Source: Haloarcula halobia
Lineage (GTDB): Archaea > Halobacteriota > Halobacteria > Halobacteriales > Haloarculaceae
Direction of reading: 5' to 3'
DNA: 64,000 nt
Assembly: GCF_029338255.1 (NCBI RefSeq)
Contig: NZ_CP119787.1
Coordinates: forward strand, 248,001 to 312,000
Shown here: in pieces, positions 26,943 through 35,546 of the stretch
How the letters are laid out: each line of letters begins with the position of its first letter
Position numbering within the stretch: position 1 is the first letter of the stretch
Position numbers and translations under genes: made by a program
Notes under the pieces: model-generated
Seen by the model: only the letters and a program-made list of their open reading frames with translations
Databases searched by the model: none
What the model was told of the DNA's origin: nothing

Positions 26943-27926
26943 TCCGAGCCTGTCATAGAAAGCTTCGCACACTCTGCCCGTCCAAGCCTTGGTACGATCA
27001 CGTTCAAGCAGAAAGGCTTCAAACTCGACACCGAGCACAACCGCGTCCGACTCTCCAAAGGCTCGAACCTCAAAGAGTATTGGTCGGACTTCATCCTCTG
27101 CGAGTACCAGACTCGTCCCGATGTTGACCTCTCCACCGTGGAGAACGTCCAACAAGTTCGGGCGGTTTGGACCGGTGTCGAATGGGAGCTACACTTCGTC
27201 TGCAAAGTCGAAATCGAAGTGTCAGAGGAACCCGGTAACAAAACCGTTGGTGTTGACCTCGGCATCAACAATTTCGCCGCCCTCGCCTACGAAGACGGGC
27301 ACAGCGAACTGTACCCGTTGAACTGCTTGAAACAGGATGACTACTACTTCAGCAAACGCATCGCCCAGTGTGACGACTCGACTTCCGAGCAAGCCACGCG
27401 GTTGAACCAGAAAAAATCGACTCGCCGCACTCATTACTTCCACGCGCTCTCGAAACACATCGTTCAGCGGTGTGTTGGTGAGGGGATTGGAACCATTGTG
27501 GTAGGTGACCTCTCCGGTATCCGTGAGGACGAGGAGAACGATGAGTCGAAGTATTGGGGAAAGCACGGCAACCTCGACCTGCATTCGTGGGCGTTCGACC
27601 GCTTCACCGACCTACTCGAATACAAGGCCGAAATGGAAGGTATCACGGTCGAACAAGTGTCCGAGCGGGATACCTCGAAGTCGTGTTCGTGTTGTGGTCG
27701 GGAGCGTGACGCGAACCGTGTTGAACGGGGGTTGTACGTCTATGATGAGTGCGACTTGGTAGCGAACGCGGACGTGAACGGTGCTGAGAACATACGACAG
27801 AAAGTATCTCCGAGTCTCGCCACGGATGGCGGTGATAGGAGTAACGGCTGGTTGGCACAGCCATCGACGTTCCTGTTCGACAAGGAAACTGGTGCGTTCG
27901 CACCTCAAGAAGAGGTCACGTCGTAA
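26943..27926 (+). pseudogene. tnpB: TnpB (RNA-guided nuclease family), N-terminally truncated
   Basis: The open frame matches TnpB from a mid-protein segment (GTITFKQKGFKLD...RLSKGSNLKEYWSDF) to the C-terminus; roughly the first 100 or more residues are missing and there is no in-frame ATG until 27138. RuvC-I is GVDLGINNFA and RuvC-III is NADVNGAENI. At RuvC-II, where most TnpBs have Glu in an EDL motif, the sequence reads VVGDLSGIRE. The zinc ribbon is damaged: CSCC is present but the second pair reads YDEC instead of CxxC. Probably inactive as a nuclease. Confidence 0.82.
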
Positions 27927-27936
27927 ACCACAATAT

Positions 27937-27983
27937 CCCAACGGCGGTTGGGAATCCTCGCCCTCTAGGGCGGGGAGGATGTC
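27937..27983 (+). ncRNA. Omega-RNA (reRNA) 3' scaffold at the right end of the TnpB element
   Basis: Two hairpins directly downstream of the tnpB stop: CCCAAC-ggcg-GTTGGG and CCTCGCCC-tcta-GGGCGGGG (one T-G pair), ending at the element border GGATGTCAA. TnpB guide RNAs come from this part of IS605-family elements, with the guide taken from flanking DNA; the flank here is the end of the gene at 27991. Placement is by family knowledge, expression is not shown. Confidence 0.45.
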
Positions 27984-27990
27984 AAGCCGG

Positions 27991-28101
27991 TCAGGCCCAG
28001 TCTTCGAGGACGACGACGGCGGTGGTCGAGAGCCACTCGCCGTCGGCGTCGGTCCGCAAAATTGCCTTCTCGTCACGTTCCTCGTAGGTCACTTCACTCA
28101 T
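27991..28101 (-). CDS. Small acidic protein (36 aa), unknown
   Basis: Short frame MSEVTYEERDEKAILRT... ending VVLEDWA. Composition is typically haloarchaeal (12 of 36 residues D/E). A TATA-like CATATAG (about 28117-28123) lies 16-22 bases upstream of the ATG, consistent with a leaderless mRNA. The style (short, one beta-hairpin, aromatic end) matches conserved haloarchaeal micro-proteins, but I cannot name a family. The TnpB element ends about eight bases beyond the stop. Confidence 0.55.
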   Translation of the reverse strand: MSEVTYEERDEKAILRTDADGEWLSTTAVVVLEDWA

Positions 28102-28197
28102 CGTATTACACTATATGGGCTGTCCGAAGGAGTTCTCTACACCTACCCAGTTAGGGACGCCCGTGCGGGCGGATGCACTGACAGCGGTGACGCCCGC

Positions 28198-28746
28198 TCA
28201 CCCGGTGAACTGGTGGTACTCCAGCTCCTTGTGTTTCATCTCGTTGTGCTTGCGCTCCAGGAACGAGTAGACCGAACCGTGGGGCGCGCCGTCGAGCAGC
28301 ATCTCGACGGCCTCCCGGACGGCGTCGACCTGTTCGGGGCCGCCGATGATAGAGAGCGTCGACCCGTAGATGACGACGGCCGCGCCGGACAGCTCCTGCA
28401 TCAGCTCGCGGGTGCGCCCGCCCTCGCCGATGAGTCGACCCTTGTGGCGCCGGAGGTCGTTCTTGTTGCGCGAGGCCGCCTCGATGTCGATGACCTCTAA
28501 CATCATCATGTCGTCTTCGAGCAGTGCCAGGGCGTCCTCCGGCGCGAACCCGCGGCCGATGGCCTTCACGATGTCCGGCCCCTTCAGCGCCGTCACGGGG
28601 TCGCCGACGGACTCGACTTTCACCGACCCGTCCTCGGAGTCGATGTCGAGACGCACCTCCGCTCGCTCCTCGATCTCGCGCATCGTCTCACCGCCCTCGC
28701 CGATGAGCACGCCGATGCGGTCCTGCGGAATCTTCACGTGTTGCAT
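28198..28746 (-). CDS. KH-domain RNA-binding protein (Dim2/Pno1-like)
   Basis: A 182-residue protein with two KH domains. KH1 has IGVLIGEGGETMREIEE (GxxG loop GEGG, about 12-15) and KH2 has HKGRLIGEGGRTRELMQ (about 105). Archaeal Dim2/Pno1 binds the 3' end of 16S rRNA during small-subunit maturation. In many archaea it clusters with eif1A and rio1; here those genes are upstream on the same strand but separated by the HTTM gene at 28838. A TATA-like TTTTAAAC (about 28777-28785) indicates its own promoter. Confidence 0.9.
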   Translation of the reverse strand: MQHVKIPQDRIGVLIGEGGETMREIEERAEVRLDIDSEDGSVKVESVGDPVTALKGPDIVKAIGRGFAPEDALALLEDDMMMLEVIDIEAASRNKNDLRRHKGRLIGEGGRTRELMQELSGAAVVIYGSTLSIIGGPEQVDAVREAVEMLLDGAPHGSVYSFLERKHNEMKHKELEYHQFTG

Positions 28747-28837
28747 AAGTATACGTCTCTGTAGGGCGCTCAGCCTGTTTAAAACTTCGGCGTCGGGACC
28801 GGGCGGTGTGGCGTCGGGCGATTTTGGCGGGCGCCGG

Positions 28838-30370
28838 CTATCGACCGCGCGCTCGGGCCTCACACCGGTGGCCGGCCAGCCGGGCGACGCCCTGCCTGAC
28901 CGTCCCCGTCTTCGTCGTCCGGAGCGTGACGTACTCGAGCTCGACGCGCTCGACGTCGACGGCGTGGTTCCGGTTCCACCGGCTGCAGTGATACGCCAGG
29001 AACAGGCGTCGCTCGTCGCCGTACCCGGGTTCGAGCAGGTTGCTCACGTACTTGCGCCAGCGCTGGTTGGGGTACTGGGCCGCCAGGTCGTCGGCCAGGG
29101 CGGGGGGTCGTTCCTCGGTGACCGGCCCGCCGCGGGCGACGTCGACGGTGGTCCCGTTCTCCAGGCGGCCGGGCAGGCGGTACCACCCCGTCTCGCGCAG
29201 GGGGTCCGGCGCGAACATCGTCCAGTGCTGGGTCAGCGACGCCGTCTCGCCGTAGGTCTCGAGCGGTTCGGGCACCGTGTCCTGCGGGCCGACGTCGGCC
29301 CGGTTCGTCAACACCTGAACGTTGTAGAGGCCGACGAACAGCACCGAGACCACGATGACGACCGCGGCGAGGACCCGGAGCCCCCGGCGCACGCTGTCGA
29401 ACCGCTCGTGGGGCGCGGCCGTCGGATACAGCCCGCGCGCCAGCGCAGTCGCGCCGGTGGTCCGTAGCCGCGCTCGGCCACGCTCGACCCGGGCGGCCGG
29501 AAGCAGGCGGTCCCAGACCGTCGGCGGGAGAAAGAGGAGCAACGTCGTGACGACCACGAGCGGGAACAGGCCCAGGTGCATCGAGAGGGCCATCCCGACG
29601 TGCATCGCCACGAACGCCGCCGCGAGCGCGGCCCGCTTCCACCCGGTCAGCAGGACCAGGCCGGGCGAGAAGGTCCACAGCACGTACACCGCGTACCCGA
29701 GCGCCGTCGTTACCAGCGGGAGCGTGCTCAGCAGCTCGCCGAACGGCGTCGTGAAGTGGCCCAGCTGGAGGGCGTAGGTCAGGCCGTCGCCCGCCCGCCA
29801 GACGACGCCCATGTGCTTGAGCGCGACGTTGGTGCCGTACATGAACACGACCTGGCCGAGCAGCGCGGCGGTCCCCATCGAATGGACCGTCTCGGGCGGG
29901 GCCTCGCGGTGGAGGGCGTCGACGGAGAAGCGCGCCCCGAGGGGGACGAACAGCGACCAGAACAGCGACATGCGCAGGAGGGTGTCGCCGCCGTTGAGCA
30001 CCAGCGGGAAGCGAGCGTGCAGGGAGAGCCAGAGCACCCACGTCAGCAGCGTCGCCAGCCGGGTCCGGTAGCCGACGAGGAAGCAGACGGCCACGAGCGC
30101 CTGGAGGGCAAAGAGGGCGGCGAGTGCCGGCCCGTCGCCCACGGCCAGGTGCACCGAGAGCGGGTCGTAGAGGCGAATCGCGGCCGGCCGCGGGAACACC
30201 CCGCCGTCGCTGTAGTGTGCCCCCAGGTCACGCGCTCGCAGGAGGACGTCGAGGACGAGCAGCGTCCCGAGAAGGATGCGAAAGACGCCCAGCGCCCGCG
30301 CGTCGACGGCGACCCGTTCGCGGATGCCGGCCCGGACCCCCGACGGGAGGTGGCGTCGCCACGTGGCCAT
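28838..30370 (-). CDS. HTTM-domain membrane protein (vitamin K-dependent carboxylase-like)
   Basis: A 510-residue polytopic membrane protein. The first 300 residues have about eight hydrophobic helices with the HTTM signature: LGVFRILLGTLLVLDVLLR, FFLVGYRTRLATLL-type loop and LLRMSLFWSLFVPLGARFS. Residues 370-510 form a soluble C-terminal domain (WTMFAPDPLRETGWYRLPG ... HCSRWNRNH). Homologous domains occur in gamma-glutamyl carboxylase and in many bacterial proteins of unknown role. Inserted between rio1 and the KH gene. GC and codon use match the surroundings. Confidence 0.85.
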   Translation of the reverse strand: MATWRRHLPSGVRAGIRERVAVDARALGVFRILLGTLLVLDVLLRARDLGAHYSDGGVFPRPAAIRLYDPLSVHLAVGDGPALAALFALQALVAVCFLVGYRTRLATLLTWVLWLSLHARFPLVLNGGDTLLRMSLFWSLFVPLGARFSVDALHREAPPETVHSMGTAALLGQVVFMYGTNVALKHMGVVWRAGDGLTYALQLGHFTTPFGELLSTLPLVTTALGYAVYVLWTFSPGLVLLTGWKRAALAAAFVAMHVGMALSMHLGLFPLVVVTTLLLFLPPTVWDRLLPAARVERGRARLRTTGATALARGLYPTAAPHERFDSVRRGLRVLAAVVIVVSVLFVGLYNVQVLTNRADVGPQDTVPEPLETYGETASLTQHWTMFAPDPLRETGWYRLPGRLENGTTVDVARGGPVTEERPPALADDLAAQYPNQRWRKYVSNLLEPGYGDERRLFLAYHCSRWNRNHAVDVERVELEYVTLRTTKTGTVRQGVARLAGHRCEARARGR

Positions 30371-30408
30371 ACGTGCTGTCGACAGGACCCGGCCTTAGGG
30401 CTTTGGCC

Positions 30409-31347
30409 CTACTCCTCGTCGCGGTCGGCGGGCGTCCCCTGGGGCACCGCGTCGTCGTCGCTGCCCGGCGCGGTGTCCTCGTCGTCCCGCGGCGTGGCGT
30501 ACTCCCGCACGTACGAGAGAAGGTCCTCGGGCGTGGCGTCGGCGCCCTGCCGGGCGAAGAAGTTCGCGACGTTCCGGCAGTCCCGCTCTAAGAACTCCTC
30601 GGCGTTCGGGTGGTAGACGGTCACGGCCTGCCCGAGGTCGATGATGTAGAGCTGGCCCTCGTGGAAGACGATATTGTACTCCGAGAAGTCGCCGTGGACC
30701 AGGCCGGCGTCGTAGAGCCGGCGCATGTACTCCTTGACGACCTCGTAGGCGGTCTCGGGGTTCTCGATGTGGACCTCGTTCAGACGCTTGGCCCGGCCCT
30801 CCTCTGTCCCCAGATACTCCATCACCAGGACGTTCCGCTCGACGGCGATGGGTTCGGGCGTCCGGACGCCGGCGCGGCGGGCCCGCTTGAGGTTCGAGGA
30901 CTCCTTGCGGACCCAGGCGGTGACGACCTTCTTCTTGTCCGACCCGATGCCCTCGAATCGGGGGTCGCCGTCGAGGTAGCCCCGCATGTCCTTGAAATCG
31001 GAGGCGTTGATGCGGTAGACCTTCACCGCGACCTCGTGGTCGCCCGACAGCGCCGTGTAGACGTTGGCCTCCTTGCCCGTCGAGATGGGGCCGCCGAAGG
31101 CGTCGATGTGGCCGTCCTGGACCAGCTTGTAGAGCGCGCCGTAGGTGGCGTCGTCGAAGACGCTGGCCTCGACCTTGAACTGGTCTGCGTCCTTGATGCG
31201 CTTGCGGAACTCGCTGAACTCGCGGTCCCGCTTGCGGGCGATGCGGTCGGCCTCCGTGTCGGAGACGTCGAGTTCCTCCCACTCGTCACCCGGGGCCTCG
31301 GCCTCGTCGGTGTCGAGCAGGCCGAAGTCCGCCTCGCTGTCGGTCAC
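30409..31347 (-). CDS. rio1: Rio1 serine protein kinase/ATPase
   Basis: Atypical kinase of 312 residues acting in late small-ribosomal-subunit maturation. Nucleotide-binding loop STGKEANVYTA (about 90), catalytic Lys in VAVKVYR, catalytic loop VHGDFSEYNIVF and metal-binding IIDLGQA. N- and C-termini are acidic extensions. The start is GTG; a 12-codon open frame beginning at 31382 ends in a TGA that overlaps it (GTGA), which could allow translational coupling from the eif1A message. It follows eif1A by 43 bases. Confidence 0.95.
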   Translation of the reverse strand: MTDSEADFGLLDTDEAEAPGDEWEELDVSDTEADRIARKRDREFSEFRKRIKDADQFKVEASVFDDATYGALYKLVQDGHIDAFGGPISTGKEANVYTALSGDHEVAVKVYRINASDFKDMRGYLDGDPRFEGIGSDKKKVVTAWVRKESSNLKRARRAGVRTPEPIAVERNVLVMEYLGTEEGRAKRLNEVHIENPETAYEVVKEYMRRLYDAGLVHGDFSEYNIVFHEGQLYIIDLGQAVTVYHPNAEEFLERDCRNVANFFARQGADATPEDLLSYVREYATPRDDEDTAPGSDDDAVPQGTPADRDEE

Positions 31348-31390
31348 GACTCGACCTCCGTCGGCGCGTGGGCGCGGGCCATCAGTGGGG

Positions 31391-31678
31391 CTACTCCTGG
31401 ATGTGTCCCTCCTCGCGCAGCTGGTCTGCCTCCTGCTTCTCGTAGCGCCACGTGATGTCTGCCTTCTCGTCCTGCCAGTCCCACGGCTCGACGAGCACCA
31501 CGTCGTCTTCCCGGATCCAGATGCGCTTCTGCATCTTGCCGGGAATCCGGGCCGTCCGTTCGACGCCGTCCATACAGCGTACCTTCACGCGGTTCGCGCC
31601 GAGCATGTCTGTCACGACAGCGAACACCTCGCTGTCGTCGGGCATCCGCAGGTCCTTTCGGCCGTCGTTGTCGCTCAT
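31391..31678 (-). CDS. eif1A: Translation initiation factor aIF-1A
   Basis: OB-fold factor of 95 residues that binds the A-site of the small subunit and promotes scanning or correct start selection. Recognisable: [39 protein letters not shown] and [19 protein letters not shown]. First gene of the eif1A-rio1 cluster. The N-terminal acidic tail [13 protein letters not shown] is short. The start at 31678 fits the family length exactly. Confidence 0.96.
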   Translation of the reverse strand: MSDNDGRKDLRMPDDSEVFAVVTDMLGANRVKVRCMDGVERTARIPGKMQKRIWIREDDVVLVEPWDWQDEKADITWRYEKQEADQLREEGHIQE

Positions 31679-31836
31679 ACCAGACAGTTCGACCCCGGGA
31701 GGTTTAGTTTCTGCGAGGTTTCCCCGGGCCGAGGGGCCGGCGGCGTCGACCGGCGTTGCTCGCCCGTCGCGGCCCGACAGCGCCGGCCGACAGCGAAGTG
31801 GCAAAGCCCAAGGTCCGACCGGCCCACGCCCCGACA

Positions 31837-32250
31837 ATGACGTACACGTTGCCGACCGACGCCGGAGACTGGGTCGCCGCCTGGCGCGAGCGAATCAACG
31901 ACCGCGAGGCGTTCGCCGCGGCCGCCGAGGGGTTCGACGCCACCTTCTGCTTCGAGATCTACGACGACGGCCGCTACGACGGCGAGCCGATAGTGTTCAC
32001 CGTCGCCCTCGACGACGGGACGTGTACGGGCGCGCGACTGGCCGACGACGACGCCGACTACGACTTCGCGCTGCGTGGCCCCTACGATGCCTGGGCGGCG
32101 CTGCTCCGGGGGGAACTCGACGTCGCCGAGGCCGTGATGGACGGCACCTTCGATATCGAGGGGAACACGATGACCCTGCTGAGTCGCCAGGACGCCGTCG
32201 CGGAGATGATCACGGCGGCACAGAACGTCGACACCGAGTTCGCCCACTGA
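31837..32250 (+). CDS. SCP2 (sterol-carrier) domain protein
   Basis: A 137-residue cytoplasmic protein with an SCP2-like lipid-binding fold: [48 protein letters not shown] and [16 protein letters not shown]. Small SCP2 proteins in haloarchaea are uncharacterised and may bind hydrophobic ligands or membrane lipids. It is 47 bases upstream of the small membrane-protein gene at 32298 and could be co-transcribed with it. The ATG at 31837 begins the domain directly. Confidence 0.8.
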   Translation: MTYTLPTDAGDWVAAWRERINDREAFAAAAEGFDATFCFEIYDDGRYDGEPIVFTVALDDGTCTGARLADDDADYDFALRGPYDAWAALLRGELDVAEAVMDGTFDIEGNTMTLLSRQDAVAEMITAAQNVDTEFAH

Positions 32251-32297
32251 GCGGCAGGACCGGGGGGCTTTTGATGCCACGCCGACCGTTGGAAGAC

Positions 32298-32537
32298 ATG
32301 TTCGACAAACTCGGCACGGTCGGTCTCGCCGGAGTCGTCGTCCTGCTTGGCGGCATCAGCCTCGTCGCCTGGCAGAACCTGATCCTCGCCGCGGGCCTGG
32401 CGCTGGTCGTCGGCGGCGTCGGCCTCATCGTCTACGGCCTCGTCACCAGTCTGCTGGGCGCGTTCGGCCTCGGCGGCATGGGCGGTGGCGGCATGGGTGG
32501 CGGCGGCATGGGTGGCGGCGGCATGGGCGGCATGTAA
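32298..32537 (+). CDS. Small membrane protein with Gly-Met-rich tail
   Basis: A 79-residue protein: MFDKLGTVG, then two hydrophobic helices (about 9-27 and 31-55), then a C-terminal run of GGGGM repeats ending MGGM. The tail looks like the Gly-Met tails of thermosome subunits, including those at 23719 and 36267. An ATG 24 bases upstream (32274) is in frame; homologues, as I recall them (DUF7470-like), start at MFDKLG. Function unknown. Confidence 0.7.
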   Translation: MFDKLGTVGLAGVVVLLGGISLVAWQNLILAAGLALVVGGVGLIVYGLVTSLLGAFGLGGMGGGGMGGGGMGGGGMGGM

Positions 32538-32629
32538 ACACGGGACGGGAACGATCCCCGAATCGCGGGGCCCGTCCGTCGCTGGAACCGGACGACGCGA
32601 CACGAACGCCGTCTCGCTCGCGACGTGAC

Positions 32630-33061
32630 TCACGCGTCGGCCCGGCCGGCCGGGACGGTGTGAACCTCGACCGGCGCCGACCGGACGACGCGTTCGGTGA
32701 CGCTGCCGACGTGCCGGAACCGGTCGAGGCCGGTCCGGCCGTGGGTCCCCATCACCACCAGGTCGGCTGCGTAGTCGTCGACGGCGTCGAGTATCTCCTC
32801 GTGGGGGACGCCCCGGCGGAGGTGCTTCTCGACGGAGACCCCGTGTTCCGTACCGCGATCGCTCGCCGCCTCCAGGGCGGCCGTCGCCTCGCGCTCGGCC
32901 GCCTCGACGGGGGCGTCGAACTCGTCGGCCACGAACCGCTCGTCGACGACGTACAGCGCGTGGACCGGCGCGTCGAACCGGCCCGCGAGGGCGAACGCCA
33001 CGTCGGTCGCTGCGGCGGCACCCTCGCTGCCGTCCGTCGGGAGCAGTACCTGGTCGTACAT
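32630..33061 (-). CDS. Universal stress protein (UspA family)
   Basis: A 143-residue single Usp domain. Starts MYDQVLLPTDGSEGA, and the ATP-binding signature appears as MGTHGRTGLDRFRHVGSVTE (G-x2-G-x9-G-S). So it probably binds ATP. Most haloarchaea have dozens of Usp paralogues, mostly without known roles. Transcribed away from the DUF460 gene by about 80 bases on the same strand, each probably with its own promoter. Confidence 0.9.
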   Translation of the reverse strand: MYDQVLLPTDGSEGAAAATDVAFALAGRFDAPVHALYVVDERFVADEFDAPVEAAEREATAALEAASDRGTEHGVSVEKHLRRGVPHEEILDAVDDYAADLVVMGTHGRTGLDRFRHVGSVTERVVRSAPVEVHTVPAGRADA

Positions 33062-33140
33062 CGTGTTCCGTGTCACCACGCGACTACAAGTAAGCACCGG
33101 CGGACGCCGACACCCGACCGGCCCACGCCACGCGTCGCAG

Positions 33141-35126
33141 TCAGTTCTCGCCGCTGGCCGGGCGGTCGGCGCGGTGTTCGCTGATTATCTGGTCGACCAT
33201 CTCGGTCTTGCGCTCCTTCGTGCGCTCCTCGGCGCGGCGCTCCCAGTCGGCGACGGCCGCCTCGACCTCCCGCTCGCGGGCGATGGCCAGCTCGTCGACC
33301 TCCTGGACGGTGACCATCTCGGCGGGAGCGACGGGCACCTCGTTCTCGAAGAGCACCTCGTCGGCGGCGTCCGAGAGGTTCCCGTTGCGCAGGACGACGC
33401 GGGGGTCGACGTCGGCGAGGCGCCGCGCAGTCGAGCGTCCGGCACCCGAGGCGTCCCGGAGCAACACGATGTCGTCCCGGGCGAGGCCGAAGCGCTCGTC
33501 GGCGTCCTCGATGGCGTCGCGGGTGAACTGTGCGACGACCTTCACCGGGACCAGTCCCTCCTGTTGCTCGGAGACGTCGGCGAAGTTCGAGTGGTCGAGC
33601 TTCCACAGCGACTTCAGGCGCTCCAGTTTGTCCTCGAGCGCCTCGCGTTTGTCCTGCTCGTCCTCGACCTGCCGTTCGAGCGCCTCGTTGCGCCGCTGGA
33701 GGCGGGTGACCTCGCGGTCCTTGCGCACCTCCCGGCGGCCCTCGCTTCTGGCCTTCTCGAGTTGCGTTTCCTTCTCGGCGAGTGCCTCGTCCTTGCTCGC
33801 GATTGTCTCTCTGAGGTCCTCGACCTTCGACTCGAGGCGACGGGTGCGGGCCTCCAGGCGCTTTATCTTCTTCTCCTCGGCGGTCAGCTCGCGGGGCTGG
33901 TGTTCGGACTGCTCGGGTTCGGGCTCCTCGTCGCCCTCGAGGTCCCGCAGGACGCTCTCGACGGACTCCTCGCCGGCGACGACGCGGGCGACGACGCGTC
34001 CTACCTCGTGCTGGGGCGGGACCTTCTCGGCCACGCGGTCGAACTGGCTCTCGTGGGCGTCGAACGCACAGAGCGCGGCGGCCATCGCGTCCCGTTCGTG
34101 GTCGTTGTCGTAGGCCGCCTCGCGGGTGCGGTGTTTCTTCTCGTCGACCGGCAGGTCCCGCTCGGGTTCCCACCCGGCGGCACTGAACGATCGCCGCAGT
34201 TTCTCGACGGTCTCGGGCATCGGCGTCACGTCGGCGGCGACGACGACCGGCCGGCCGTGTTCGATGATCCACTCGGTGACCTCGGCCGTGTCGTTGGTCC
34301 GCGAGGAGTAGACGTCCAGGACGCTGCCGTCCAGGCCGACGACGGCGACGGCAGTGGTCGTCCCGGGGTCGACGCCGACGACGACGTGGTCGCGGCGCTT
34401 GGCCAGCGGGCGGAACTCGATGCCGTCCCGGCGCATCCGCTCGATCTCGATGCGGACGTCGCCCGAGCGCTCGGTCGAGACGGGGATGTCCTGCGGGCGC
34501 GCCTCGACGCGGAAGACGGCGTTCGAGAACCCGCCGTACTTCTCTGTCACGTCGCGCTCGTACTCCAGGCCGGCCCCGTCGAGCTCGGACTCGACCTCGC
34601 GGGCGCGCTTCTTCACGGAGCCGTGGATGCGCCGCGTGTAGCGGTCCTCGGACCACCCGCCCTTGCCGGTCGAGCGGCCCCGGGAGACTTTCACCTCGGT
34701 CGTGTCGGTGAACGCGGACACCTCCTGGCCGACGCTGGCGGCCGCGAGTCGGGCGGCGGCCTCGGCCTCCTCCATCGGGTCCTTGCCGTAGGGGACGCCG
34801 TGGCGTTTGGCCACCCGCGAGAGGGGTTCGGGCCGCTCGTCGCCGGTCACCTGCACCAGTTTCGTCCCGTCGGGGAGCGACCCGAGGAAGTGGATCAGCT
34901 GGTCCTTGTCGGCGGCCAGTTCGTACATGTTGTCCGTCGCGACGATGGCCGGTTCGTCGCTCTCTATCTGCCGTCGCAGTTTCCGTCGCGAGACGACGTC
35001 CCGCTCGACGTGCTCGCCGTCGAACGTCACCAGCGCGTAGGAGGGGGCGTCCCCGCGGACGTCACCGCTCTGGATGTCGACCCCGAAGACGACGGCGTCG
35101 AGCGCTGCCGTGCGGTTCACACCCAC
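33141..35126 (-). CDS. DUF460 protein: RNase H-like fold plus coiled coil
   Basis: A 661-residue conserved archaeal protein. Residues about 1-330 contain two RNase H/RuvC-like segments: an N-terminal LDAVVFGVDIQSGDV, then the clearer VVVGVDPGTTTAVAVVGLDG with later acidic positions (VAADVTP, ERDAMAAALCA). Residues 400-520 are strongly coiled-coil, full of E, K, R and L heptads, followed by a C-terminal domain (VPVKVVAQFTRDAIED...). The combination suggests a nucleic-acid-processing or structural role, but no activity has been assigned that I know of. Confidence 0.85.
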   Translation of the reverse strand: MGVNRTAALDAVVFGVDIQSGDVRGDAPSYALVTFDGEHVERDVVSRRKLRRQIESDEPAIVATDNMYELAADKDQLIHFLGSLPDGTKLVQVTGDERPEPLSRVAKRHGVPYGKDPMEEAEAAARLAAASVGQEVSAFTDTTEVKVSRGRSTGKGGWSEDRYTRRIHGSVKKRAREVESELDGAGLEYERDVTEKYGGFSNAVFRVEARPQDIPVSTERSGDVRIEIERMRRDGIEFRPLAKRRDHVVVGVDPGTTTAVAVVGLDGSVLDVYSSRTNDTAEVTEWIIEHGRPVVVAADVTPMPETVEKLRRSFSAAGWEPERDLPVDEKKHRTREAAYDNDHERDAMAAALCAFDAHESQFDRVAEKVPPQHEVGRVVARVVAGEESVESVLRDLEGDEEPEPEQSEHQPRELTAEEKKIKRLEARTRRLESKVEDLRETIASKDEALAEKETQLEKARSEGRREVRKDREVTRLQRRNEALERQVEDEQDKREALEDKLERLKSLWKLDHSNFADVSEQQEGLVPVKVVAQFTRDAIEDADERFGLARDDIVLLRDASGAGRSTARRLADVDPRVVLRNGNLSDAADEVLFENEVPVAPAEMVTVQEVDELAIAREREVEAAVADWERRAEERTKERKTEMVDQIISEHRADRPASGEN

Positions 35127-35234
35127 GATAGGGAATACGTGCTAATAAATCCGTTTCCGAACCGCCCCAGCGTCGCTGAAACCAGCGCTTGAGCGTGCGC
35201 CAGCCATTTTTTACCGGCGATCCCATCACCGCCG

Positions 35235-35546
35235 ATGACAGCCTCACAGATCTCCGGCACCGTCGGGGACCGCCTCCGCTGGGCGCTCTCCGAGGCGGCC
35301 GTGCTCGCAGGCATCCTCGCCTTCTGGCTGGCCGTCGCCGTGGCCCTGACTGTCGGCCTCTCGGTCCTGGCCACAGTGGTGCGGGCACTCCGAATCGAAC
35401 AGTTGCGCCCGGTGTACGAACTGGTCACCCGCGTCGAGTTGCTCTGGCCGGCTGTCTTCGCGCTCACTGTGGCGACGGCCGCGCTGTACGTCCTCGCCCG
35501 GGTCGGGACGCTACTGATCGCCCGGTTCCGTCGCGGCGAGTCCTGA
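35235..35546 (+). CDS. Two-helix membrane protein, unknown function
   Basis: A 103-residue protein with hydrophobic helices at about residues 20-45 and 69-92 joined by a polar loop (RIEQLRPVYELVTRVELL), ending in a basic stretch RFRRGES. No family recognised. Its stop codon TGA is immediately followed by the 80-bp MITE at 35547 and the same TGA is repeated after the MITE, so the element appears to have inserted precisely at the stop codon without changing the protein. Confidence 0.62.
   Translation: MTASQISGTVGDRLRWALSEAAVLAGILAFWLAVAVALTVGLSVLATVVRALRIEQLRPVYELVTRVELLWPAVFALTVATAALYVLARVGTLLIARFRRGES

Larger units (their letters stand above)
26943..27983 (+). mobile_element. 5'-truncated IS200/IS605-type (TnpB-only) element
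   Basis: A block of clearly lower GC and different codon use than the flanks, carrying a TnpB gene without its N-terminal part and no TnpA. The right end is well preserved: hairpin CCCAAC/GTTGGG (27937-27952), hairpin CCTCGCCC/GGGCGGGG (27956-27975), then AGGATGTCAA, which I recall as a typical end of haloarchaeal TnpB elements. No matching left end is visible. It lies between the AAA+ gene promoter and the 36-residue gene at 27991, whose stop is about eight bases from the end. Confidence 0.75.
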
